Assembly (NCBI RefSeq): GCF_008364825.1
Contig: NZ_VTTO01000001.1
Span: 688,837-752,836 of the forward strand
Direction: 5' to 3'
DNA length: 64,000 nt
DNA from: Azospirillum sp. B21
GTDB lineage: Bacteria; Pseudomonadota; Alphaproteobacteria; Azospirillales; Azospirillaceae
In this document: piece by piece, positions 1-7,725 of the stretch
How positions within the stretch are numbered: the stretch's first letter is position 1
How the letters are laid out: each line of letters starts with the position of its first letter
Translations under genes and position numbers: made by a program
Notes under the pieces: model-generated
What the model was told of the DNA's origin: nothing
Seen by the model: the letters and a program-made list of their open reading frames with translations, nothing else
The model's database searches: none

Positions 1-124
1 TGACACCGGTTTCTTCTACGTGAAGAAGAAGAACCCGAAGAAGACCACCGAAAAGCTGTCGTTCCGTAAGTACGACCCGGTGGCGCGCAAGCACGTCGAG
101 TTCAAGGAAGCCAAGATCAAGTAA
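1..124 (+). CDS. rpmG: 50S ribosomal protein L33, 3' part
   Basis: The window opens inside this gene. The visible 40 codons, read from base 2, end ...[14 protein letters not shown] then a basic tail, and stop with TAA at 122-124. The lysine-rich C-terminal half and the YDP/ARKHVEF-type ending match bacterial ribosomal protein L33 of the large subunit, about 55 residues in full. The start and N-terminal part lie upstream. The terminator that follows shows this is the last gene of its transcript. Confidence 0.93.
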   Translation, partial: DTGFFYVKKKNPKKTTEKLSFRKYDPVARKHVEFKEAKIK

Positions 125-159
125 GTCTTGTCCGACACTGAGCTGTGCTTCGAATGAAC

Positions 160-188
160 AAGGCCGCCTTTTCGGGCGGCCTTTTCGT
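160..188 (+). terminator. Rho-independent terminator of rpmG
   Basis: A 9-bp perfect stem, AAGGCCGCC at 160-168 and GGCGGCCTT at 175-183, closes a TTTTCG loop and runs into TTCGTTTT. It lies about 36 bases after the rpmG stop. Confidence 0.9.
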
Positions 189-346
189 TTTGGGTCAAAG
201 CTCTGCATTTTCTGCACCAGGGCTGGTGCGGCATCCGGTCGCTGCCGCTATTTGCGGTGACCGCCACACCACGGATGCATGCATTCCAAATGGGGCACTT
301 CGGGCGGACACTGTTCGGACGGTAACCGACTCCGGAGGGACCGACC

Positions 347-1696
347 ATGCCCGACACGCATCTCATCCCGTCCCCTGGCCCGCCCCCCGGCCCGCTTGCC
401 GACTCCGGCGCGACCATGCCGGACGGCGACCGGCGGCAGGCTCTCGCGACCCGCTTCCAGAAGGCGCGCGCCCGCACGGCTGAGCTGGTCGCCACCCTGT
501 CGCCGGAAGACCTGATGGTCCAGACCGTGCCCGACGGCGCCCCGGCGAAATGGCACCTCGCCCACACCAGCTGGCTGTTCGAGGTGGCGGTGCTGATCCC
601 CTTCAGCCCAGGCTACCGCCCCTTCGACCCCGTCTTCCTCGACCTGTTCGCGGCGCGCGGTGAGCGATTCGCCGCTCCGCCTCGCGTGCTGTCCCGTCCC
701 GGCGCCGCGGAGATCATGCGCCACCGCGACCAGATCAACGCCGCAGTGCTGCATCTGATCGAGCAAGTCGACGACAATCTGTGGAACACGGTCGAACCGG
801 CGCTGGTGATGGCCATCGCCCACGAACGCCGCCACCAGGAGCGCATGCTCCTGCACATCAAGCACGCCCTGTGGTCCAACCCGATGCGCCCAGCCTATGA
901 GCCGGCGCCGGACCATCCGCATCTTGGGGCGCCGCCCGACGGCTGGGTGGAACAAGCCGGTGGGCTGGTCGAGATCGGCCGCCCCGCCCCGCTGCCCGGA
1001 TTCGACCATGAAGGGCCGCGCCACCGCGTCTGGCTGGATCCCTATCGCTTGGCCGCCCGCCCGGTCACCTGCGGCGAGTTCCTGGCCTTCATCGAGGCCG
1101 GCGGCTACAGCGACCGCTCGCTCTGGCTGTCCGACGGGTGGGAGTCCGCGCGGGCGGAGGGCTGGAGCGCACCGCTCTATTGGGAGCGCGGCAGCGGCGA
1201 GCAGGGCGGCGATCGGAATGGCGGTTCCGGCTGGCGGGTCTTCACCCTCTACGGCATGCAGCCGCTCAACCCGAACGAGCCGGTCTGCCATGTCAGCTGG
1301 TACGAGGCCGACGCCTATGCCCGCTGGGCCGGCAAGCGCCTTCCGCGCGAAGCCGAATGGGAGACGGTCGCCGCCGGCTGCGACAGCATGGGCAATCTGC
1401 TGGGCACCGGCCATCGTCACCCGCGCTGCGGCACCTGTCACGGCACCGGCCCCTGGCAGATGTGCGGCGACGTGTGGGAATGGACCGCCGACGCCTTCGC
1501 CACCTATCCGGGCTACCGCCGACCCGACGGCCCGGACGAGGCGGTCAACGGCCGACTCGCCGGCAACCGCATGGTCTTGCGTGGCGGCAGCTGCCTGACT
1601 CCCTTCGATCATGCCGGACCCTGGACGCGGCATTACCTGCGCCCGGAGACCCGCCTGTCGGTGAGCGGTTTCCGGCTGGCGGAGGATACGGTTTAG
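347..1696 (+). CDS. egtB: EgtB-like iron-dependent sulfoxide synthase (DinB plus FGE-sulfatase domains)
   Basis: A 449-residue protein with the two-domain plan of EgtB, the non-haem iron enzyme that joins a sulfur donor to hercynine in ergothioneine synthesis. The N-terminal DinB-like bundle carries WHLAHTSW (His70, His73) and HERRH (His159, His163), where EgtB places its iron ligands. The C-terminal half is an FGE-sulfatase/C-type-lectin fold ending in LRGGSCLTP and a TRHYLRPETR-type segment typical of EgtB. ATG 347 has a good GGAGG eleven or so bases upstream; Met24 is a less likely alternative start. There is no egtD methyltransferase beside it, so the pathway partner must lie elsewhere. 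Its stop overlaps the tail of the convergent gene by four bases. Confidence 0.85.
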   Translation: MPDTHLIPSPGPPPGPLADSGATMPDGDRRQALATRFQKARARTAELVATLSPEDLMVQTVPDGAPAKWHLAHTSWLFEVAVLIPFSPGYRPFDPVFLDLFAARGERFAAPPRVLSRPGAAEIMRHRDQINAAVLHLIEQVDDNLWNTVEPALVMAIAHERRHQERMLLHIKHALWSNPMRPAYEPAPDHPHLGAPPDGWVEQAGGLVEIGRPAPLPGFDHEGPRHRVWLDPYRLAARPVTCGEFLAFIEAGGYSDRSLWLSDGWESARAEGWSAPLYWERGSGEQGGDRNGGSGWRVFTLYGMQPLNPNEPVCHVSWYEADAYARWAGKRLPREAEWETVAAGCDSMGNLLGTGHRHPRCGTCHGTGPWQMCGDVWEWTADAFATYPGYRRPDGPDEAVNGRLAGNRMVLRGGSCLTPFDHAGPWTRHYLRPETRLSVSGFRLAEDTV

Positions 1697-3072
1697 GAGG
1701 CTTGGCCGGACGCGCCTGCCACCACGCGCCCAGCCACCAGCGCCCGCGCCTGTCCCTGAGTCAGGACGCCGCGTTCGGTCAGGCGCGTGAACAGCGCGGC
1801 GGCCAGTTCGGCCACGGCCAGCGCCTCTCCTTGAGGGCCGTTGCGCGGATGGCGGGACAGTCCGAAAGCGGCGGCGAGCCGGTCGGGGGACGCGCCGGCC
1901 AGCGCCGGGTCCAGCGCCGCCGCCAGCACGCCGAGGTCCAGTCCCTGCGGCAGGGCGGGATCGGCGACGCCCGCCAGCGCGGCCGACCGCGCCAGGGCGG
2001 CGAGCGCCTGTTCGATGCCAATGCCGACGGCGATGCAGTTGTGCAGCGCATCCTGGATCGCCGGCCAGACCGCGGCGAAGGGGCGTTCACCCGCCACCAT
2101 GGCGGTGCCGATGCCGTGACGGGCGGTCGCCTCCTCCGGCACCGGATCGATGGGGTCGATCAGAAGGGCGAGCGACACGGTCGGGAAGATGCGCGATCCC
2201 GCCAGCCGCACCGTGCCGACCGCGATGACCGGACCGCCGTCCGGCTCCACCCCCGCCGTCGCCACCCACAGGGCGACGAACGGCAATGCGGCCAGCGGTT
2301 CGTCGTCACCCAGGGGGGCGGCGGGCTGGGCCGGTCGAAGGGTGAGCGCTCGCTTGGCCGTCAACCCGGCGCCGTTGGCCATGCCGCGGGCGGGAAAGGA
2401 CAGCATCACTCCGGAATTCAGGCCGAGATCGACGAGCCTTGCGGACAGTTCGCCCTCCTCCGTCCGGCGTAGCACCGCAGAGACGGGCGTCCCGCCGCCG
2501 CGCGCCCGTTCGATGGCGCGGGCCAGATCGTCGCGCAGCAGGGTCTTGCCGATGTCGGCGCCCTCCTCCACCTCCAACAGCCGGGCGGCGGCGGGATTGA
2601 GCCGCTCCACCCGCCCCAGCTCGTCGATGATCAGCAACGGGTCGTCGGTCAGGACGAGAGCTGCGCGAACGGCCCGGTCCATGCGACCGCCGCCCAGCGG
2701 CCCGTGCCCCAATGGGCCATTTGCGAGGGGGCCATCGGCCACGATCTGCTCACCGCCCCGGGTCAGCCCAGAAGCCGCCGCGGCCAGACGCCCGACCTCG
2801 CCGCCGCTTCCGCCCGCCCAGGGCTCCAGATCGATACGGCTGCGCCCGCCGGACAGGCGGTCCGCCAGACGTTCCAGATCGCCGAAATGACGGGACAGGC
2901 GGGAGAAGACGAACCAAACCGCCAGCAGGCCGATCCCGCAGATCGTCAGGCCACGCGTGAAGGCCGTCCGGTCCTCCGCCGCCAGCTGCGTGATCTCCAC
3001 GCCCAGAAAGACCAGCGTGGCCGCCGCCACCGCCAGCCCCAGCATCGCCACGCGCCAAACGCCGCCCTTCAT
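1693..3072 (-). CDS. Membrane PAS protein with a degenerate DEDD exonuclease-like domain
   Basis: A 459-residue protein with two N-terminal membrane segments (about 5-25 and 40-58), a linker resembling HAMP, a PAS-like stretch around 135-190 (LLIIDELGRVERLNPAAARLLE) and a C-terminal region 262-445. The C-terminal region lines up with the DnaQ-type exonuclease domain of the protein at 37811-39994: shared landmarks are the IDPxxPVP segment, ATARHGIGTAMV and a closing PQGEALAV. The catalytic positions are changed. The DxE pair is W269/A271, the middle Asp is E354, and the final HxxxxD region lacks the His and has Glu for Asp. It is therefore probably a non-catalytic, signalling relative of the membrane PAS-exonuclease proteins. 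It is a single gene, convergent with egtB. The domain equivalence comes from my own alignment by eye. Confidence 0.7.
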   Translation of the reverse strand: MKGGVWRVAMLGLAVAAATLVFLGVEITQLAAEDRTAFTRGLTICGIGLLAVWFVFSRLSRHFGDLERLADRLSGGRSRIDLEPWAGGSGGEVGRLAAAASGLTRGGEQIVADGPLANGPLGHGPLGGGRMDRAVRAALVLTDDPLLIIDELGRVERLNPAAARLLEVEEGADIGKTLLRDDLARAIERARGGGTPVSAVLRRTEEGELSARLVDLGLNSGVMLSFPARGMANGAGLTAKRALTLRPAQPAAPLGDDEPLAALPFVALWVATAGVEPDGGPVIAVGTVRLAGSRIFPTVSLALLIDPIDPVPEEATARHGIGTAMVAGERPFAAVWPAIQDALHNCIAVGIGIEQALAALARSAALAGVADPALPQGLDLGVLAAALDPALAGASPDRLAAAFGLSRHPRNGPQGEALAVAELAAALFTRLTERGVLTQGQARALVAGRVVAGASGQAS

Positions 3073-3142
3073 CGGGCCGCCTCCCCCTCGTTGTGCCCCG
3101 ATTCTAGCGGGCGGAAGGGAAACGGAGAAGCGACGCGCGTGT

Positions 3143-3343
3143 TCAGCGTGCCAGCAGCGCAGCCCGTGCGCCGTCCACCTGCTCCATCAGGCCAGCCAGC
3201 GCCCCCCTGACCTCGCCCGACAGGCCAATCATCAGCAGCGCCACCACCGCCACGGCCAATGCATGGTCGAGGAAGGATCGATTCGCTTGATTGCGGAAGA
3301 ATGGACGGATCGGCGGCATCGCAGGCTGGCTCCGGCAAGGCAA
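3143..3343 (-). CDS. Small hypothetical protein with one hydrophobic segment
   Basis: A 66-residue open frame whose middle (LDHALAVAVVALLMIGLSG) could be a membrane segment, followed by an amphipathic tail ending ARAALLAR. The shape vaguely recalls Flp-type pilin subunits, and a TadG-like gene lies on the other strand at 3700, but I see no conserved prepilin motif. I do not recognise a family. It is listed because the frame keeps a plausible protein composition and ends just past the next gene's start. Confidence 0.35.
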   Translation of the reverse strand: MPCRSQPAMPPIRPFFRNQANRSFLDHALAVAVVALLMIGLSGEVRGALAGLMEQVDGARAALLAR

Positions 3344-3699
3344 GAAAATGTGGAACTGACGGACAGCGCCAGCCTACCGGCGGAAAAGCCCAACGAATGC
3401 TTAACGGCGGGGGGAACCAAACGGCTTGTCCTGCTTTTGACACCGGCGAATCGTGATTCGCAGGCGTTTTTCAAAGTCGAGGTGACGCTTTCCGCTTCAC
3501 GCCGGTCGAGTTACCCTTTGTTGCCGGCCGCGCAAACTCGGATTACCGCCTTTGCGTAAAATACATAGCAACTTCCTACCGATCTTTTGCTATCGCTCTG
3601 TTGCATTTCCTGGTTTGCCTGCTTGCCGGATGATGCTAAGAGTAGGTCATCCAGTGACAACACTCCTTTCCGCATAGGCAATTCCTTGGGAGGCCGGCA
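3344..3699. other. Intergenic region with a perfect 7-2-7 palindrome
   Basis: There is no convincing gene in this 356-base stretch. It holds GCGAATC-GT-GATTCGC at 3446-3461, followed by a T-run, which could be an operator or a weak hairpin. A less GC-rich segment at 3540-3690 is probably the promoter region of the gene at 3700. I could not fix -35/-10 boxes. Confidence 0.5.
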
Positions 3700-4149
3700 A
3701 TGACTTTGGTCTATCGTCCCCTGCCCTATGGCGGGCACGAAGACCGGCGGACAGGTCGTCACCTGCTGTTGGCGGTGGCTCTGATCCTTGCCATTCCGAC
3801 CGTGCTCGGTGCCGGCTGCACCGTCGACGCCCTGCGCAGCTATGCGGTGGAGGCACGGCTGGCGCAGGCGGTCGACGCCGCAGCCCTGGCCGGCGGGCGG
3901 GTGATGTTCGACTCACAGCGTGACGGACACATCCGCAGCTTCTTCGACAAGGCCTTCCCCAGGGGTTTCCTGGGATCGGACCTGTCACCCCTGACGATCG
4001 CGGAGGATGCGGCGGCCGGCACCCTGACGGTCAGCGCCCACGCCACCGTCAACGCCATCTTCCTGCGCCTGTTCGGCAAGAAGGAAGTGACGGTGGAAGC
4101 GCAATCCATCGTCCGCCGCGGCCATCACGCGCGCAGCAAGCTGCAGTAA
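3700..4149 (+). CDS. TadG/TadE-like Flp pilus assembly protein
   Basis: A 149-residue protein with one N-terminal membrane segment (about 23-45, HLLLAVALILAIPTVLGAG). It is followed by the RSYAVEARLAQAVDAAALAGGR stretch characteristic of TadE/TadG-like proteins, in which the region after the helix lists pseudo-repeated alanines. The rest is a short periplasmic domain ending in VTVEAQSIVRR. Full TadG proteins are longer (300 or more residues) with a von Willebrand domain, so this is the short pseudopilin-like form. GGGAGG stands seven bases before ATG 3700. No other tad genes are in the window. Confidence 0.7.
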   Translation: MTLVYRPLPYGGHEDRRTGRHLLLAVALILAIPTVLGAGCTVDALRSYAVEARLAQAVDAAALAGGRVMFDSQRDGHIRSFFDKAFPRGFLGSDLSPLTIAEDAAAGTLTVSAHATVNAIFLRLFGKKEVTVEAQSIVRRGHHARSKLQ

Positions 4150-4271
4150 GCACCCTCCGGACCCACACCACCACATCGCCGATTCGCGACGCTCGCATTC
4201 GCGGAATGCAGCCCGGCGGCTTCGCCACTGCGGTAGAAGGACGGACAGCGCCCTTTCCACCGGAGTCCGCG

Positions 4272-4682
4272 ATGCTCGGAACCCTGACGCTTCTGCTGCT
4301 CTGCCAACTGGCGGGCGAACTGGCCGCCCGACTGCTGCACCTGCCGGTTCCCGGCCCCGTGCTGGGCATGCTCCTGCTGTTCGCCGGGCTTCTGCTGCGC
4401 GGCGGGGTTCCCGCAGCGGTGCAGGAAACGGCCGGCGGGCTGCTGCGGCACCTGTCCCTGCTGTTCGTGCCGGCCGGCGTCGGCGTGATGGTCCACGTCA
4501 CCCGTCTGGAGACGGAAGCGCTCCCCATCATCGTCGCGCTGTTCGGCAGCACTCTGTTCGGCATCGCCGTGACGGCGAAGCTGATGGCCTTCCTGCTGAG
4601 CCGCACCGATCCGCGGCTGGAGGAAGACCCGGCGGCGGGGAAAGCGGTGGCTGGGAAACAGGCGGAAGGGGACCGGGCATGA
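4272..4682 (+). CDS. lrgA: CidA/LrgA family holin-like membrane protein
   Basis: A 136-residue protein with four hydrophobic segments and the family signatures LPVPGPVLGMLLLF and LLFVPAGVGVM. LrgA/CidA proteins are small inner-membrane proteins linked to murein hydrolase control and to pyruvate or overflow metabolite transport. I chose ATG 4272 because the hydrophobic domain starts at once (MLGTLTLLLLCQL); the frame stays open upstream to 4206. The stop overlaps the start of lrgB by four bases (ATGA), so the two are co-translated. Confidence 0.88.
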   Translation: MLGTLTLLLLCQLAGELAARLLHLPVPGPVLGMLLLFAGLLLRGGVPAAVQETAGGLLRHLSLLFVPAGVGVMVHVTRLETEALPIIVALFGSTLFGIAVTAKLMAFLLSRTDPRLEEDPAAGKAVAGKQAEGDRA

Positions 4683-5401
4683 GCGACGACCTTCACCAGA
4701 TCTGGGTCTATCTGTCGGCGAACCCGCTGGCCGGGCTGACCCTGACCCTGGTCGCCTACCAATGCGGGCTGTGGCTGTTCGAGAAGCTGGGCCGGCGCCC
4801 GGTGCTGAACCCGGTGCTGATCGCGGTCGTCCTGATCGCCGGCGTGCTGAGCCTGTCGGGCATCGATTACCGCACCTATTTCGACGGCGCGCAGTTCGTC
4901 CATTTCCTGTTGGGTCCGGCCACCGTGGCGCTGGCCGTTCCGCTCTACAACCAGTTCCAGGAGGTCCGCCGCTCCGCCCTGGCGCTGGTGGTGGCGCTGC
5001 TGGTCGGATCGACGGCTTCGGCGCTGAGCGCGGTGGCGCTGGTCTGGGCCTTCGGCGGGTCGGCGGTGACGATCCTGTCGATGGCGCCCAAATCCGTCAC
5101 ATCCCCCATCGCCATGGGCGTGTCGGAGCAGATCGGCGGCCTGCCGTCGCTGACCGCGGTGTTCGTCATCATCACCGGCATCGTGGCGGCCAGCCTCGGC
5201 ACCTGGGTGCTGAACCTGGTGCGGGTGAAGGACTGGCGTGCCCGCGGATTCGGCATGGGCGTGGCGGCGCATGGCATCGGCACAGCGCGCGCCCTTCAGG
5301 TCAACGAGGTGGCGGGCGCCTTCGCCGGGCTGGGCATGGGGCTGAACGGGCTGGCGACGGCGCTGCTGCTGCCGACCCTGTATCACCTGATCTGGGGCTG
5401 A
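4679..5401 (+). CDS. lrgB: LrgB family membrane protein
   Basis: A 240-residue polytopic membrane protein. LGPATVALAVPLYNQ, the SMAPKSVTSPIAMGVSEQIGG block and the AAHGIGTARAL motif are hallmarks of LrgB/CidB, the larger partner of LrgA. It starts inside the lrgA stop codon. The pair forms a two-gene operon that ends just before the leuA leader region. Confidence 0.93.
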   Translation: MSDDLHQIWVYLSANPLAGLTLTLVAYQCGLWLFEKLGRRPVLNPVLIAVVLIAGVLSLSGIDYRTYFDGAQFVHFLLGPATVALAVPLYNQFQEVRRSALALVVALLVGSTASALSAVALVWAFGGSAVTILSMAPKSVTSPIAMGVSEQIGGLPSLTAVFVIITGIVAASLGTWVLNLVRVKDWRARGFGMGVAAHGIGTARALQVNEVAGAFAGLGMGLNGLATALLLPTLYHLIWG

Positions 5402-5451
5402 GCGGAGCTATGGTTTGCGTATCCCGCAGTCCGTTTTCCGCCAATCCGGGC

Positions 5452-5480
5452 TTGACAGCGTTGCCGCACCTGCGCAGAGT
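5452..5480 (+). promoter_or_regulatory. Candidate promoter for the leuA leader
   Basis: TTGACA at 5452-5457 is a perfect -35 hexamer. The -10 region about 17 bases on (near AGAGTG, 5475-5480) is weak. Initiation from here would place the transcript start next to the leader peptide ATG at 5488, as expected for a short attenuator leader. This is an inference from spacing. Confidence 0.45.
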
Positions 5481-5487
5481 GCGGCCT

Positions 5488-5544
5488 ATGACCTGCATCG
5501 ACCGCAAGAACGCTCTTCTTCGACTTCTCGGCCCGGCGCTTTAA
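5488..5544 (+). CDS. leuL: Leucine-rich leader peptide of leuA (attenuator)
   Basis: A short ORF translating to MTCIDRKNALLRLLGPAL and then TAA. Five of the last nine residues are Leu, in the pairs LL and LL plus a final L. Such Leu-rich leader peptides lie upstream of leuA in many proteobacteria, where ribosome stalling at Leu codons controls termination before the structural gene. Here leuA begins 251 bases downstream. A GC-rich palindrome (GCCGGTACCGGC at 5621-5632) and other complementary segments lie between. I could not assign the exact terminator and antiterminator. Confidence 0.65.
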   Translation: MTCIDRKNALLRLLGPAL

Positions 5545-5795
5545 GCGTCCGGGTTTGTCGCGTTCGCACACCATTTCCATCGGTCGAAGTGTCAGTTCCA
5601 TGAGCGATGTTTGCAAAGGCGCCGGTACCGGCGTCGCCCGGCCGGGGCCGGGACTGCGACTTACCGACGGTCGCTGAGCCACGTCCGGCGGCTCTGCGGC
5701 CGTACCCCTCGCCGGTCCCTCCGCCTTTCAAATTCCGATCCGCCGCCCCGGCCGCACAGTATGCCGCGGGGCCGCCACTGGAGCCGAACGACGTC

Positions 5796-7499
5796 ATGAG
5801 CACCGCGACCCAAACGAACGCTGGCATCCCGACCCTGCCGAAGTCCCCGTCCAAATACGCCCCCTTCCCCCAGGTGAAGCTGACCGACCGCCAATGGCCG
5901 TCGCGCACCCTGGACAAGGCGCCGATGTGGTGCTCGGTCGACCTGCGCGACGGCAACCAGGCGCTGATCGAACCGATGGGGCCGGACCGCAAGCGCGCGA
6001 TGTTCGACCTGCTGCTGCGCATGGGCTTCAAGGAGATCGAGGTCGGCTTCCCCGCCGCGTCGCAGACCGATTTCGACTTCTGCCGCGAGGTGATCGAGCA
6101 GGGCAAGATTCCCGCCGGCGTCACCATCCAGGTGCTGACCCAGTCGCGTGAGGAGCTGATCCGCCGCACCTTCGACGGCATCAAGGGCGCCAAGCGCGCC
6201 ATTGTCCACCTGTACAACTCGACCTCGGAGCTGCAGCGCCGCGTGGTGTTCGGGCTGGACCGCCAGGGCATCGTCGACATCGCGGTCGCCGGCACCAAGC
6301 TGATCAAGCAGCTGGCCGCCGAGACGCCGGAGACCGAGATCGTCCTGCAATATTCGCCGGAAAGCTTCACCGGCACCGAGCTGGACTTCGCGGTCGAGAT
6401 CTGCGAGGCGGTGATGGAGACCTGGGGGGCGTCGCCCACCAACAAGGTCATCCTGAACCTGCCGGCCACGGTCGAGATGTCGATGCCCAACGTGCATGCC
6501 GACCAGATCGAGTGGTTCTGCCGCACCCTGAAGAACCGCGAATCGGCGATCATCTCGCTGCACCCGCACAACGACCGCGGCACCGGCGTCGCCGCGGCGG
6601 AGATGGGGCTGCTGGCCGGCGCCGACCGCGTCGAAGGCACTCTGTTCGGCAACGGCGAGCGCACAGGCAACGTCGACGTCGTCACCCTGGCGCTGAACAT
6701 GTTCACCCAGGGCGTCGATCCCGAGCTGAACATCGACGACATCAACGAGATCGTCCGCGTGTCGGAATACTGCACGCAGCTGCCGGTCCATCCGCGCCAC
6801 CCCTATGCCGGCGAGCTGGTGTTCACCGCCTTCTCGGGCTCGCACCAGGACGCCATCAACAAGGGGCTGAAGGCGCTGACCAAGTCCAACACCGGCAAGT
6901 GGGAGGTCCCGTACCTGCCCATCGACCCGCAGGATCTGGGCCGCAGCTACGAGGCGGTGATCCGCATCAACAGCCAATCCGGCAAGGGCGGCATCGCCTA
7001 TGTGCTGGAGAAGGACTACGGTCTGCAGATCCCCCGCCGTCTGCAGATCGAGTTCTCGAAAGTCGTCCAACGCGTCGCCGACGAGAGCGGCAAGGAGCTG
7101 TCGCCCGCCGATATCCACGCCGCCTTCCAGGCCGAATATCTGGACGCCGACAGCCCGCTGGAGCTGGTCGAGCATTCGACCGAACCGCGCGGCCCGAACT
7201 CCGGCGCCCGCGCCATGAGCGTGGTGATGCGCCACAACGGCGAGACCATCACCGCCAAGGGCAAGGGCAACGGCCCGATCGACGCCTTCCTGGACGCCCT
7301 GCGCCAGGGCTGCGGCACCGACCTGCACGTCGTCGACTACCGCGAGCACGCCATCGGCTCCGGCGAGGACGCCCAGGCCTGCGCCTATGTCGAGGTGAAG
7401 ACCGGCGACAAGACCCTGTTCGGCGTGGGAATCGACGCGGATATCGTGACCGCGAGCCTGCGGGCGCTGGTGAGCGCGGCCAACCGGGCGGCGCGGTAA
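5796..7499 (+). CDS. leuA: 2-isopropylmalate synthase
   Basis: A 567-residue enzyme condensing acetyl-CoA with 2-oxoisovalerate, the first committed step of leucine synthesis. The catalytic TIM barrel shows WCSVDLRDGNQALIEPM, with the metal-binding Asp, and SLHPHNDRGTGVAAAE, with the paired His ligands. The C-terminal LeuA allosteric dimer domain (about 430-565) is present, so Leu feedback is likely. The PMGPDRKRAMFDLLLRMGFKEIE wording is that of the LeuA type-2 subfamily. I chose ATG 5796 (MSTATQTN) because the frame upstream to 5607 is the leader region and has no family similarity. Regulation by the upstream Leu-rich leader is likely. Confidence 0.95.
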   Translation: MSTATQTNAGIPTLPKSPSKYAPFPQVKLTDRQWPSRTLDKAPMWCSVDLRDGNQALIEPMGPDRKRAMFDLLLRMGFKEIEVGFPAASQTDFDFCREVIEQGKIPAGVTIQVLTQSREELIRRTFDGIKGAKRAIVHLYNSTSELQRRVVFGLDRQGIVDIAVAGTKLIKQLAAETPETEIVLQYSPESFTGTELDFAVEICEAVMETWGASPTNKVILNLPATVEMSMPNVHADQIEWFCRTLKNRESAIISLHPHNDRGTGVAAAEMGLLAGADRVEGTLFGNGERTGNVDVVTLALNMFTQGVDPELNIDDINEIVRVSEYCTQLPVHPRHPYAGELVFTAFSGSHQDAINKGLKALTKSNTGKWEVPYLPIDPQDLGRSYEAVIRINSQSGKGGIAYVLEKDYGLQIPRRLQIEFSKVVQRVADESGKELSPADIHAAFQAEYLDADSPLELVEHSTEPRGPNSGARAMSVVMRHNGETITAKGKGNGPIDAFLDALRQGCGTDLHVVDYREHAIGSGEDAQACAYVEVKTGDKTLFGVGIDADIVTASLRALVSAANRAAR

Positions 7500-7514
7500 G
7501 GGGTAGTCCTGCGG

Positions 7515-7652
7515 CCCCCTCCCTAACCCTCCCCCGCCCTCGGTCGGCCGAAGGCCGATCCGATCGCAGGAGAGGGGACTGCCGCGATCTTACCCTCCAC
7601 CGCTGAAAGCGGGGGAGGGAGGGACCCGCTCGCAAGAGCGGGAGGGAGGGGG
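7515..7652. repeat. C-run/G-run intergenic inverted repeat
   Basis: Short C-rich tracts (CCCCCTCCCTAACCCTCCCCCGC from 7515) face complementary G-rich tracts (GCGGGGGAGGGAGGG near 7609-7623 and AGGGAGGGGG at 7643-7652), with small hairpins between. It sits between the leuA stop and hldD and could fold in RNA and terminate or stabilise the leuA transcript. Two related elements occur near 27.4 kb and 33.4 kb. Confidence 0.6.
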
Positions 7653-7725
7653 CAACACCTTGCCCCCACCGCCCCACCCGCCTATAAGTCCCCACGAAAC
7701 GCGTCGAGCAACAGCGGACAGCGCT

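Noticed and set aside
248..1633. Large antisense open frame opposite egtB
   Set aside because: High-GC shadow frame; the plus-strand frame has clear EgtB motifs and a good ribosome site.
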